5,993 bases of DNA from Planctomycetota bacterium (GTDB taxonomy: Bacteria > Planctomycetota > Planctomycetia > Isosphaerales > Isosphaeraceae), in NCBI GenBank assembly GCA_021778575.1, contig JAJYCH010000326.1, positions 1 to 5,993 on the forward strand, given 5' to 3'. This document shows, piece by piece, positions 1-5,591 of this stretch. Numbering within the stretch: the stretch's first letter is position 1; every line of letters starts with the position of its first letter. The notes under the pieces are model-generated. The model had not been told where the DNA came from, ran no database searches, and was given only the letters and a program-made list of their open reading frames with translations. The translations under genes and the position numbers were made by a program.

Positions 1-431
1 TCGATCTTAAAATGGACGAAATCACGCACATAGCCAAAAACAAGGCGATCGTAACAATTTCCCAGCGCCCCAGCCATGATCAGCCCGAGCGCGATCGTGA
101 GCCGACGGTCACGAGCCGCACCGAGGAAAAAGAGCCAGTAGAAGATCCCGATGGCAGCGATGATCGACAGGACCGCGAAGATCAGGCTGCTATAGGGAAC
201 TCCGCGCATGAAGCCCCAGAGGGCACCCGGGTTATGGCTGGTCAGTAATTCGAGAACATTCTTGATCAACCGGACCGGTGGGCGCGTGTAAGGCGGACCA
301 AGCCAGGAAAAAATATACGACTTGGTCCCGAGGTCGAACAACATCCCCACCAGGGCAATTGACCAGAACAGGTAGAAACGGCTCAGAGGAAACGGCCGCT
401 CCATCGGTTGCTTGGCGATCGCCTCGGTCAT
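1..431 (-). CDS. lspA: Lipoprotein signal peptidase (signal peptidase II), 3' part missing
   Basis: Inner-membrane aspartyl protease that removes the signal peptide of prolipoproteins after diacylglyceryl transfer to the lipobox cysteine. The reading frame is open from an ATG at 429-431 to the window edge, giving 143 residues; the C-terminus lies outside. Family boxes are visible in order: D-L-G-T-K (Asp33, Lys37), S-H-N-P-G-A-L-W-G (Asn67), and G-A-L-G-N-C-Y-D-R followed by G-Y-V-R-D-F (Asn125, Asp128, Asp137). From family knowledge, the V-x-D-F aspartate is one of the catalytic pair; its partner in the downstream F-N-x-A-D box is beyond the window. Hydrophobic segments at about 17-34, 80-104 and 111-124 fit the four-helix topology. 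The start is set by a GGAG ribosome site at 440-443, eight bases upstream, and by the ATGA overlap with the preceding dksA-like gene, which suggests translational coupling. Residue 136 is Arg where Val is common; the rest is conventional. Confidence 0.93.
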   Translation of the reverse strand, partial: MTEAIAKQPMERPFPLSRFYLFWSIALVGMLFDLGTKSYIFSWLGPPYTRPPVRLIKNVLELLTSHNPGALWGFMRGVPYSSLIFAVLSIIAAIGIFYWLFFLGAARDRRLTIALGLIMAGALGNCYDRLVFGYVRDFVHFKI

Positions 432-814
432 CCTCGACTCTCCATCTCTCGGGCGCACTTGATACAGTGCTTGGTGTAGGGGAGCGCCTGAAGCCGGGGC
501 TTGGCGATCATCTCCTCGCATTCTTCGCACTTGCCGTAGGTTCCCGCGTCGATTCGCCCCAGGGCTTCATGAATTTGACCCAGGGTATCCTGCTCGTTCT
601 CGATCAGGCTAAGGGTGAATTCCTGGTCATAGTTTTCGGTTCCGACGTCGGCCATGTGGAGCGGGACGTTGGAGAGGTTGCCGGATGAGTCGGGTTGACC
701 GCGTCGGAGGGCCTCATCGGTCATCTGATCCAGGTCGCCCCGGAGCCTGGCCTGGAGGTTGAGCAGCGATTCGCGATAGGTCCCAAGGTCCTCGGGCTTC
801 AATTCATGGGGCAT
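428..814 (-). CDS. TraR/DksA-type zinc-finger protein
   Basis: A 128-residue protein of the DksA/TraR family, whose known members bind the RNA polymerase secondary channel and modulate initiation. The first ~90 residues are charged and helical, fitting the coiled coil. A four-cysteine zinc finger follows: Cys96-x2-Cys99, then 17 residues, Cys117-x2-Cys120, preceded by the family-typical R-I-D-A-G-T-Y-G-K. The region at the coiled-coil tip reads H-M-A-D-V-G (53-58). The D-x-x-D-x-A motif that E. coli DksA needs for activity is therefore only partly kept, so I do not assign the symbol dksA. The ATG at 812-814 is preferred because a purine-rich AGGAAGGGAA (825-834) precedes it; an in-frame GTG at 848-850 would add 12 residues but has no ribosome site. 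Its stop codon overlaps the lspA start by four bases (ATGA), so the two genes form one transcription unit. A candidate promoter lies at 871-899. Confidence 0.88.
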   Translation of the reverse strand: MPHELKPEDLGTYRESLLNLQARLRGDLDQMTDEALRRGQPDSSGNLSNVPLHMADVGTENYDQEFTLSLIENEQDTLGQIHEALGRIDAGTYGKCEECEEMIAKPRLQALPYTKHCIKCAREMESRG

Positions 815-824
815 GTCGATGCCG

Positions 825-834
825 TTCCCTTCCT
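825..834 (-). promoter_or_regulatory. Ribosome binding site deciding the start of the DksA-like gene
   Basis: The minus strand reads AGGAAGGGAA, ten bases before the ATG at 812-814. The alternative upstream GTG (848-850) is preceded only by CCAATTATA, which has no Shine-Dalgarno match. This favours the shorter 128-residue product. The spacing is slightly long, so the assignment is good but not certain. Confidence 0.55.
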
Positions 835-870
835 GAGGTCGCGATCGCACTATAATTGGAAGGGCGGGGC

Positions 871-899
871 ATGGTAGCCACTCGACCCCTCACCGTCAA
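871..899 (-). promoter_or_regulatory. Candidate sigma70-type promoter for the dksA-like/lspA unit
   Basis: On the minus strand, TTGACG (894-899, five of six matches to the -35 consensus) is followed after exactly 17 bases by TACCAT (871-876, four of six matches to the -10 consensus). Transcription would begin near 864, about 50 bases before the chosen ATG at 814 and just before the alternative GTG at 850. No other good promoter was seen in the gap after the upstream kinase gene. Planctomycete promoters are poorly characterised, so the match to the E. coli consensus is suggestive only. Confidence 0.45.
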
Positions 900-917
900 T
901 CGAGATCGATCGGCGAG

Positions 918-930
918 CGGACACTGTCCG
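918..930. promoter_or_regulatory. Short perfect palindrome upstream of the promoter, possible operator
   Basis: CGGACACTGTCCG is a perfect 6-bp inverted repeat around a single central base. It lies 18 bases upstream of the candidate -35 hexamer (894-899) of the dksA-like/lspA promoter, a position compatible with an activator or auxiliary operator. With a one-base centre it cannot form a stable hairpin, so a protein-binding dyad is more natural than a terminator. A chance match is possible in DNA this GC-rich. Confidence 0.2.
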
Positions 931-987
931 GTCTGCCAACAGAGATCCCAGAAAATAGCCTACACCGCACGACCATCGATCTTCCAC

Positions 988-1015
988 CCCGATCACTCGC
1001 GAAATCGAAATCGGG
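988..1015 (-). terminator. Weak stem-loop just after the kinase gene
   Basis: CCCGAT (988-993) and ATCGGG (1010-1015) form a six-base inverted repeat around a 16-base loop, beginning 12 bases past the kinase stop codon on the minus strand. No T-run follows, so this is at best a weak or Rho-assisted end point. It is listed because the next gene downstream appears to have its own promoter. Confidence 0.2.
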
Positions 1016-1026
1016 CTGGTTTCCGC

Positions 1027-1962
1027 TTACCACTCTTCGATCACCGTGGCCATCTCCAGTGAGCTGACCTGTTCCGGATCGATCGCTCCGGCATCCCAGA
1101 CCAGCGCATTGGCCACCGCGCAAGCGATGCCCCGCTGGAGAAGTTTTTCGGGGCCGAGGCCGCCGAGAAGCCCGTCGACCAATCCCGCGAGCATGCAATC
1201 GCCGGAACCAATCGGGTTGATGGCTTCGATTCGCGGCGGAATCCCCCGCAACGACTTGCCCTGAATCTTCGCGACGACCGGCCCGGGGCCATCAGTCACG
1301 ACGGCGGCCTTCACACCATGCCGGACCCATTTTTCCAGGAGGTCGGCGAGTTCTCGAATCGACGGATCGGGGCGACGAAGCAGCAGGCCCGCTTCGCGGC
1401 GATTGAGCTGGATGACGTCGGGCCAGAACCCCCAAATTGCCTCCAGCGCCAGGCCGTAGGTATCCAGCAGAGCCGGAACTCGCCGGGCCTTCGCCAGAGC
1501 GATCAGGTCGCTGTAGAGTCCATGAGTGGACATCCCCGGGCTTGACCCCGACAGGGTGATTGCCTCGACCTCGCCGGTGGCCAGGGTCGACTCGACCAGG
1601 CGAAGCAGCGAGTCCGCCTCCTCGACGGTCAGTTGGGGGTCGGGATCAAAGAAAGCTGTCGCGGCGACGTCGGTAGCCCGAATTGTCACGATCTCGCGGG
1701 TCGACGCAGCAGTCGGCACGACGATCGGATCAAAGCCTTCCACCGACTTCAAGAGCGACGCGCAGCGCTCTCCGACCGCGCCCCCGAGAAACGTCGCCGG
1801 CCTGGCTGTCCGTCCCAGCCGTTTCAGGGCTCGCGCGACATTGTTTCCCTTTCCGCCCACGACCTCGTGGACGGCGGTTCCCCGGACATTATCTCCGGGC
1901 TTCCAATCGGGAACGGTCAGCGTCTTGTCCAGACAGGGATTCAAGGTCACGCAGAGAATCAT
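1027..1962 (-). CDS. 1-phosphofructokinase-like hexose-phosphate kinase (PfkB/ribokinase family)
   Basis: A 311-residue cytoplasmic kinase of the 1-phosphofructokinase branch (FruK/LacC/PfkB type), which transfers phosphate from ATP to a sugar phosphate such as fructose 1-phosphate, tagatose 6-phosphate or fructose 6-phosphate. Seen in order: N-terminal M-I-L-C-V-T-L-N-P-C-L-D-K-T, typical of this branch; substrate-site G-G-K-G-N-N-V-A-R-A-L (36-46); S-G-S-S-P-G (138-143); N-R-R-E-A-G (187-192); T-D-G-P-G-P (223-228); and the anion-hole/catalytic motif N-P-I-G-S-G-D (249-255), with Asp255 as the expected base. Length is normal. The ATG at 1960-1962 is chosen because the family begins there and AGGTG (1975-1979) sits upstream; an in-frame GTG at 1975-1977 would add five residues but overlaps that ribosome site. 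No fructose PTS or transporter gene is adjacent, so the substrate cannot be fixed and no symbol is given. An extended -10 element lies about 70 bases upstream. Confidence 0.88.
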   Translation of the reverse strand: MILCVTLNPCLDKTLTVPDWKPGDNVRGTAVHEVVGGKGNNVARALKRLGRTARPATFLGGAVGERCASLLKSVEGFDPIVVPTAASTREIVTIRATDVAATAFFDPDPQLTVEEADSLLRLVESTLATGEVEAITLSGSSPGMSTHGLYSDLIALAKARRVPALLDTYGLALEAIWGFWPDVIQLNRREAGLLLRRPDPSIRELADLLEKWVRHGVKAAVVTDGPGPVVAKIQGKSLRGIPPRIEAINPIGSGDCMLAGLVDGLLGGLGPEKLLQRGIACAVANALVWDAGAIDPEQVSSLEMATVIEEW

Positions 1963-2031
1963 GGCAGAGGAGATCACCTAGCGATCGGAGCAACCTGGTC
2001 AATTTCCAACCATCATGACCCAGCCAGCGGA

Positions 2032-2040
2032 ATGATAGCA
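2032..2040 (-). promoter_or_regulatory. Extended -10 promoter element for the kinase gene
   Basis: The minus strand reads TGCTATCAT: a TGn extension followed by TATCAT (2032-2037), five of six matches to the -10 consensus. A TTGATT hexamer (2058-2063) is the best -35 candidate but lies 20 bases away, longer than ideal; the TGn extension could compensate. Transcription would start near 2025, leaving a leader of roughly 60 bases before the ATG at 1962. Confidence 0.45.
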
Positions 2041-2070
2041 AGTGTGCACCGACTGAAAATCAAAATCGTT

Positions 2071-2085
2071 GATCAATGAGTGATC
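2071..2085. promoter_or_regulatory. Inverted repeat in the divergent intergenic region
   Basis: GATCA-ATGAG-TGATC is a perfect 5-bp dyad with a 5-base spacer. It lies between the divergent kinase and fused-protein genes, just upstream of the kinase -35 candidate. It could bind a regulator of either gene. The arms are short and GATC-containing words are frequent throughout the window, so chance is a serious alternative. Nothing else clear was found in this 253-base gap (1963-2215); I could not identify a convincing promoter for the plus-strand gene. Confidence 0.18.
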
Positions 2086-2199
2086 GGGCACGCCGCGCTC
2101 GATGCGATTGATCGGCCGGAACTCGTTTCACCCGGACGGTTGTGGACAAGGCAAAGGTCGGATAAGGTGGTTCGGGTCATCCATTTTCGTGGGAGTTTC

Positions 2200-2205
2200 G
2201 AGGAG
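2200..2205 (+). promoter_or_regulatory. Ribosome binding site deciding the start of the fused membrane protein
   Basis: GAGGAG lies ten bases before the ATG at 2216-2218. This supports that start over the upstream in-frame ATG at 2102, whose extra 38 residues are polar, arginine- and glycine-rich, and unlike the membrane protein that follows. Confidence 0.6.
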
Positions 2206-2215
2206 TTCGCGCCGC

Positions 2216-4906
2216 ATGAACGGCCTTGCCACCAGTAATCGTCTCTTGCCATATTTGCTGGCCTTTTTCGGCAGCCTTTGCATCATGATCCTCGAACTGG
2301 TGGCCAGCCGATTGGTGGCGCGTCATGTCGGGGCTTCGCTCAACGTCTGGACAAGTGTCATCGGAATCATGCTCGGCGGGATCTGCCTGGGGAACGTCCT
2401 TGGCGGCCGGTTGGCCGACCGCTGCAACCCGACCCGGGTGATCGGTCCGCTTTATGCCATCGGCGCCGCACTGACGCTGAGCTGTCTCTGGCTCAACGCA
2501 CTGGGCGGCTACATCCCTGAGGAAGGGGTACCGAACTGGTTCCGGACCGTGGCTCTGGTTTCGATCGACTTCCTGGTTCCCGGAACCATTCTCGGGATGA
2601 TCGGGCCGGTTGTCGCCAAGATCGCCGTTGAACAAGCCCGGAAGGCCGGCAGCGCCATCGGCGACGTTTACTTCCTCGGGGCCGTCGGTTCGATCGCGGG
2701 AACCTTCATCGCCGGTTTCTTTCTGATGCGCTATTTGCCCACCACCACGATCGTCACTCTGGTGGCCGCGGGACTGGCCTTGCTCTCGGCGTTCCTGCTC
2801 GGTGAGAAAATTGGCTTGATCCTCGGCCTGCTGACAACCTTTTTTCTCTCCTTGAGTTCGATCTCGGCAGTGACCCGGCTCGTACCCTTCCCCGGTGTCC
2901 GGGTCGGGGGGATCACGATCAATCCGATCGCCCTGGTAGGGCATGGCCTGGCCGTCGGTCTGGCCGTGGTGGGTTTGATTCGATTGATGCAGTCCAAACT
3001 TCCCGTGGAGCCCGAAAACGAAGACCTGGTGATGGGCGAATTGCCTCCGAGGCCGAAGTTGAACGACCTGGCGGCGCTGGCGTTCTTGATCTCGCTGGCC
3101 TTCATGTCGTTCGAGATGGCGGCGGGCCGTCTGGTCTCGCGACACCTCGGGTCGAGCATCTATGGCTGGACCAGCATCATCGGCGTTTTGCTGGGTGGGC
3201 TCAGCCTGGGCAATCTCCTTGGCGGCAAAATTGCCGACTTCGTCAAGAGCGAGAAGCAGGCCAGTTGGCTGTTCCTGGCCGCTTCGGTCTTGCTGCTCTC
3301 GGTCTTGCTTCTGGAAAGTCCGCCGCGCTGGCTGGTCCGCAATCCGATCGAATATTTCTTTCGGGGGATGGCTCGCGACCCGTTAATTCCAAACTCGGGC
3401 TCGATCCTGAGCGCGGCGATCTCGATGTCATCGATTCCGATTGGTTCGGCCGAGATCCCGATTTCCTGGGGTTTCCGGCTCTTTATTGTCATCACGCTGG
3501 CGTTCTTTCTCCCTTCAATGGCACTCGGAACCGTCAGTCCGGTCATGGCCAAGCTCGCGATCGATCGGGTCAAGCGCACCAAGCGGACGGGCGCCGCGAT
3601 CGGAGTCGTCTATGCCTGGGGGATGGTCGGGTCGATCCTGGGAACCTTCTTGACGGGTTTCTTGCTCATTGATGTTCTCGGTGCCAAGGGGGTGATCGTC
3701 CTGCTGGCGACCGTGACCGCGCTGGCGGCGACGGCGATCGGCACCACCTGGCACTCGATCTGGGCGGGGATCACTCTCGGTCTGTCGATCATCTGCTTCG
3801 TCCCGATCCCGCTGCTCCGAAAGCAGGCCGATGCCTGGGGAATTCGCGAGATGGCGGGTGATCCGAATACCGACGTGAACAACTCGATCGCCTGGCTCGA
3901 TGAGAGTAACTACTATTACATCAAGGTCGAGAACGAGACCGTCGCCGACGGGAAGAAGCGAACCCTGGTACTCGACAACCTGATCCACGGCTATTTTATC
4001 CTCGACCATCCGGAGCGGCTCGACTACGACTACGAGCATATCTACGCGCTCGTTTCCGACCGGATCGCTCGCGCGAAGGCGAAGAAGGAAGACCCCAAGG
4101 CGACCAAACCGGCCCCGGTCAAGACGATGTTCCTCGGCGGTGGCGCCTACACCTTCCAGCGCTACATGCTTCACACCTATCCCGGTTCGGAAGCCGAGGT
4201 CGCCGAGATCGACCCGAATGTGACCGAGGCGAATTTTCAGGCGCTGGGATTGCCGCGCAACACCCCGATCGTCACCCATTGGGGCGATGCCCGCCAGTTC
4301 GTCGAACGGAATCAGAACAAGAAACAGTTCGATATTATCTACGGCGATGCCTTCAACGACTTCTCCGTTCCCTGGCACCTGACCACGCGTGAGTTCAACG
4401 AAAAACTCGCCAAGATGCTCACGCCCGACGGCGTTTACATGATCAATATCATCGACGTCTTCGAGTCGGATAAGGTCGCCGAGCAGAAGGCTCAGGCCGT
4501 CGTCAAGAAAAGCGGAGCCACAAGTCCGGAAGCCCTGGCGGCCGCGAGGAAAGCGGAGTTCAAGAAAGCCTACAATTACAGCGGCTTTCTCGGTGCCTGG
4601 GTGAAGACCGCCCAGGAGACCTTTCCCCACGTCTACGTCTTCGGGACCGATAACGATCCCGGCGCGGGGTTACGCGAGACCTTCGTCGTCGTCGTCTCGA
4701 AGACCGCACTGGACCTCGATGACCTTGGCGGCCGAGAGGTTGACCCGCAGTTCTTCGCCAAGGATCAACTGGTCCAGCCGAAGGTCTATTCCAAGGAACA
4801 CATGGACGAGATCGCCGTTCGATCCAAGGGAATCGTCCTGACCGACGACTTCGCTCCGGTCGAGAACCTGCTCGCTCCGGTCGCCGCGACTCGCGGCGAC
4901 GACTGA
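2216..4906 (+). CDS. Fused multi-pass membrane protein with C-terminal spermidine-synthase-like domain
   Basis: An 896-residue protein of the type often named fused MFS/spermidine synthase. Residues 1-535 are membrane-embedded, with roughly 14-16 hydrophobic segments, and contain two homologous modules. Residues 27-68 and 300-341 align without gaps at 25 of 42 identical positions, sharing R-H-x-G, W-T-S and L-G-N-x-L-G-G. Residues 123-168 and 438-482 also match (P-V-x-A-K, A-I-G, V-G-S-I-x-G-T-F). Residues ~550-885 resemble the aminopropyltransferase fold: E-S-N-Y-Y-Y-I-K-V (563-571), L-V-L-D-N (584-588), SAM-type loop F-L-G-G-G-A-Y-T-F (639-647), E-I-D-P-N (664-668), G-D-A-R (690-693) and Y-G-D-A-F-N-D (709-715), where Asp711 aligns with the usual catalytic aspartate. 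A Lys/Ala-rich insertion occupies about 752-785. The canonical GGGDGG and D-G-x-x-Q motifs are altered (GGGAYT; D-N-L-I-H), so spermidine synthesis is not assured. Its substrate and any transport role are unknown. The thioredoxin gene follows after 100 bases. Confidence 0.85.
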   Translation: MNGLATSNRLLPYLLAFFGSLCIMILELVASRLVARHVGASLNVWTSVIGIMLGGICLGNVLGGRLADRCNPTRVIGPLYAIGAALTLSCLWLNALGGYIPEEGVPNWFRTVALVSIDFLVPGTILGMIGPVVAKIAVEQARKAGSAIGDVYFLGAVGSIAGTFIAGFFLMRYLPTTTIVTLVAAGLALLSAFLLGEKIGLILGLLTTFFLSLSSISAVTRLVPFPGVRVGGITINPIALVGHGLAVGLAVVGLIRLMQSKLPVEPENEDLVMGELPPRPKLNDLAALAFLISLAFMSFEMAAGRLVSRHLGSSIYGWTSIIGVLLGGLSLGNLLGGKIADFVKSEKQASWLFLAASVLLLSVLLLESPPRWLVRNPIEYFFRGMARDPLIPNSGSILSAAISMSSIPIGSAEIPISWGFRLFIVITLAFFLPSMALGTVSPVMAKLAIDRVKRTKRTGAAIGVVYAWGMVGSILGTFLTGFLLIDVLGAKGVIVLLATVTALAATAIGTTWHSIWAGITLGLSIICFVPIPLLRKQADAWGIREMAGDPNTDVNNSIAWLDESNYYYIKVENETVADGKKRTLVLDNLIHGYFILDHPERLDYDYEHIYALVSDRIARAKAKKEDPKATKPAPVKTMFLGGGAYTFQRYMLHTYPGSEAEVAEIDPNVTEANFQALGLPRNTPIVTHWGDARQFVERNQNKKQFDIIYGDAFNDFSVPWHLTTREFNEKLAKMLTPDGVYMINIIDVFESDKVAEQKAQAVVKKSGATSPEALAAARKAEFKKAYNYSGFLGAWVKTAQETFPHVYVFGTDNDPGAGLRETFVVVVSKTALDLDDLGGREVDPQFFAKDQLVQPKVYSKEHMDEIAVRSKGIVLTDDFAPVENLLAPVAATRGDD

Positions 4907-4934
4907 GATCCGTGGTTCTGATCCGAATGCCGAC

Positions 4935-4963
4935 GACGATCAGCAACCGGAACGCTGATCGTC
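4935..4963 (+). terminator. Perfect 10-bp stem-loop between the fused-protein and thioredoxin genes
   Basis: GACGATCAGC (4935-4944) and GCTGATCGTC (4954-4963) are perfect complements around a nine-base loop, AACCGGAAC. The hairpin begins 29 bases after the stop codon at 4904-4906 and ends 43 bases before the next ATG. No T-run follows (CTGAAACGGC), so classical Rho-independent termination is doubtful. It may attenuate, protect the 3' end of the upstream mRNA, or act as a protein-binding dyad. Confidence 0.4.
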
Positions 4964-5006
4964 CTGAAACGGCTTTCTCGAAGATGCCGAGTAGGAATGA
5001 CACTCG

Positions 5007-5561
5007 ATGAGTTCGAACTCCAAACGACTCGTGATTGCCTTCGTCCTGTTCCTTGCCTGGTGTCTCATCCTGATGAGATCAGGAAGCGTGAATCGTGGAG
5101 GCAAATTGTTGCCCCCCACGCTTGAAGCCCCGTTAGTCACGCCGGTGACCGACTTCAACTGGAATCTCCAGGATCTTGACGGCACCCCGGTCAATTTCGC
5201 CGAATTCAAAGGGCGACCGATCCTGCTAAACATGTGGGCGACGTGGTGTCCCCCCTGTCGGGAGGAGATGCCGTCGCTGGCCAAGCTCGCCGAGAATTCT
5301 CGAATTGTCGACAACGGTATCATCATCATGGCCGTTTCTGTTGATGATTCTCCCGATGCTCTCAAGGGCTTCGTGAAAGCGAATCCCTCGCGGATCGTGA
5401 TGCTCCGGGCGGACAGGATTCCGGCCGCGTTTCGGACAGAAACGATTCCGACGACCTATCTCATCGCGCCCGATGGCCGGATCGTGACTTCGGAGAACGG
5501 GCCGGCGCAGTGGGACGATCCCTCGGTCGTCGATTATCTGGTCAAGCTCTCCGGGAAATGA
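5007..5561 (+). CDS. Membrane-anchored TlpA/ResA-like thioredoxin-fold protein
   Basis: A 184-residue thiol-disulphide oxidoreductase of the TlpA/ResA/AhpC-TSA-like group. After a short basic start (S-K-R), residues 8-23 form one hydrophobic segment with no evident lipobox or cleavage site, so an uncleaved signal anchor with the catalytic domain outside the cytoplasm is likely. The domain begins near residue 50 (F-N-W-N-L-Q-D-L-D-G-T, the usual entry strand of TlpA-like proteins). It carries the active site W-C-P-P-C (80-84, Cys81 and Cys84) in the context L-N-M-W-A-T-W, and T-I-P-T-T-Y-L-I with the expected cis-proline at 148, followed by A-P-D-G-R-I. All redox residues are present and length is normal. 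AGGA at 4993-4996 lies ten bases before the ATG. Family members reduce periplasmic disulphides, for example during cytochrome c maturation, but no cytochrome gene is visible here, so the partner is unknown. It may be read from the upstream gene's transcript past the stem-loop. Confidence 0.9.
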   Translation: MSSNSKRLVIAFVLFLAWCLILMRSGSVNRGGKLLPPTLEAPLVTPVTDFNWNLQDLDGTPVNFAEFKGRPILLNMWATWCPPCREEMPSLAKLAENSRIVDNGIIIMAVSVDDSPDALKGFVKANPSRIVMLRADRIPAAFRTETIPTTYLIAPDGRIVTSENGPAQWDDPSVVDYLVKLSGK

Positions 5562-5567
5562 ACCCGG
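5551..5567. terminator. Small stem-loop at the convergent gene junction
   Basis: CCGGG (5551-5555) and CCCGG (5563-5567) form a five-base GC stem with a seven-base loop that includes the thioredoxin stop codon (5559-5561). The gap to the converging phosphoesterase gene is only 30 bases and holds no better hairpin. No T-run is present on either strand, so terminator function is weakly supported. Confidence 0.2.
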
Positions 5568-5591
5568 TCCCTGATCGTCGAGAAATGGGGG

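Noticed and set aside
12..248. A 78-codon plus-strand frame at the left edge.
   Set aside because: It is antisense to lspA, whose family motifs are unmistakable; the product is low-complexity and acidic/arginine-rich.
842..912. Frequent CGATCG and GCGATCGC words (for example at 46, 92, 416, 842, 907, 1080 and 1982), considered as a dispersed repeat or modification signal.
   Set aside because: They occur inside coding and non-coding DNA alike with no regular spacing. A genome-wide word bias is the simpler reading, and one window cannot test it.
1526..1981. Plus-strand frames of about 150 codons opposite the kinase gene.
   Set aside because: They mirror the conserved kinase frame, are rich in Ser, Arg and Pro, and have no recognisable family.
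2140..2166. TTGTGG (2140-2145) and GATAAG (2161-2166) as a plus-strand promoter for the fused protein.
   Set aside because: The spacer is only 15 bases and both hexamers are weak, so I did not list it as a feature.
2102..2215. A 38-residue N-terminal extension of the fused membrane protein.
   Set aside because: It is polar and unlike the protein that follows, and a good GAGGAG ribosome site directly precedes the internal ATG at 2216.
2177..3145. A 322-codon minus-strand frame opposite the first membrane module.
   Set aside because: The product is extremely rich in Gln, Asp, His and Arg, as expected when hydrophobic plus-strand codons are read in antisense. No domain is visible.
3515..4630. 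A 371-codon open frame on the minus strand opposite the spermidine-synthase-like domain.
   Set aside because: It lies entirely inside a well-supported plus-strand gene, has a composition dictated by the opposite codons, shows no recognisable motif and no ribosome site. It is a GC-rich shadow frame.
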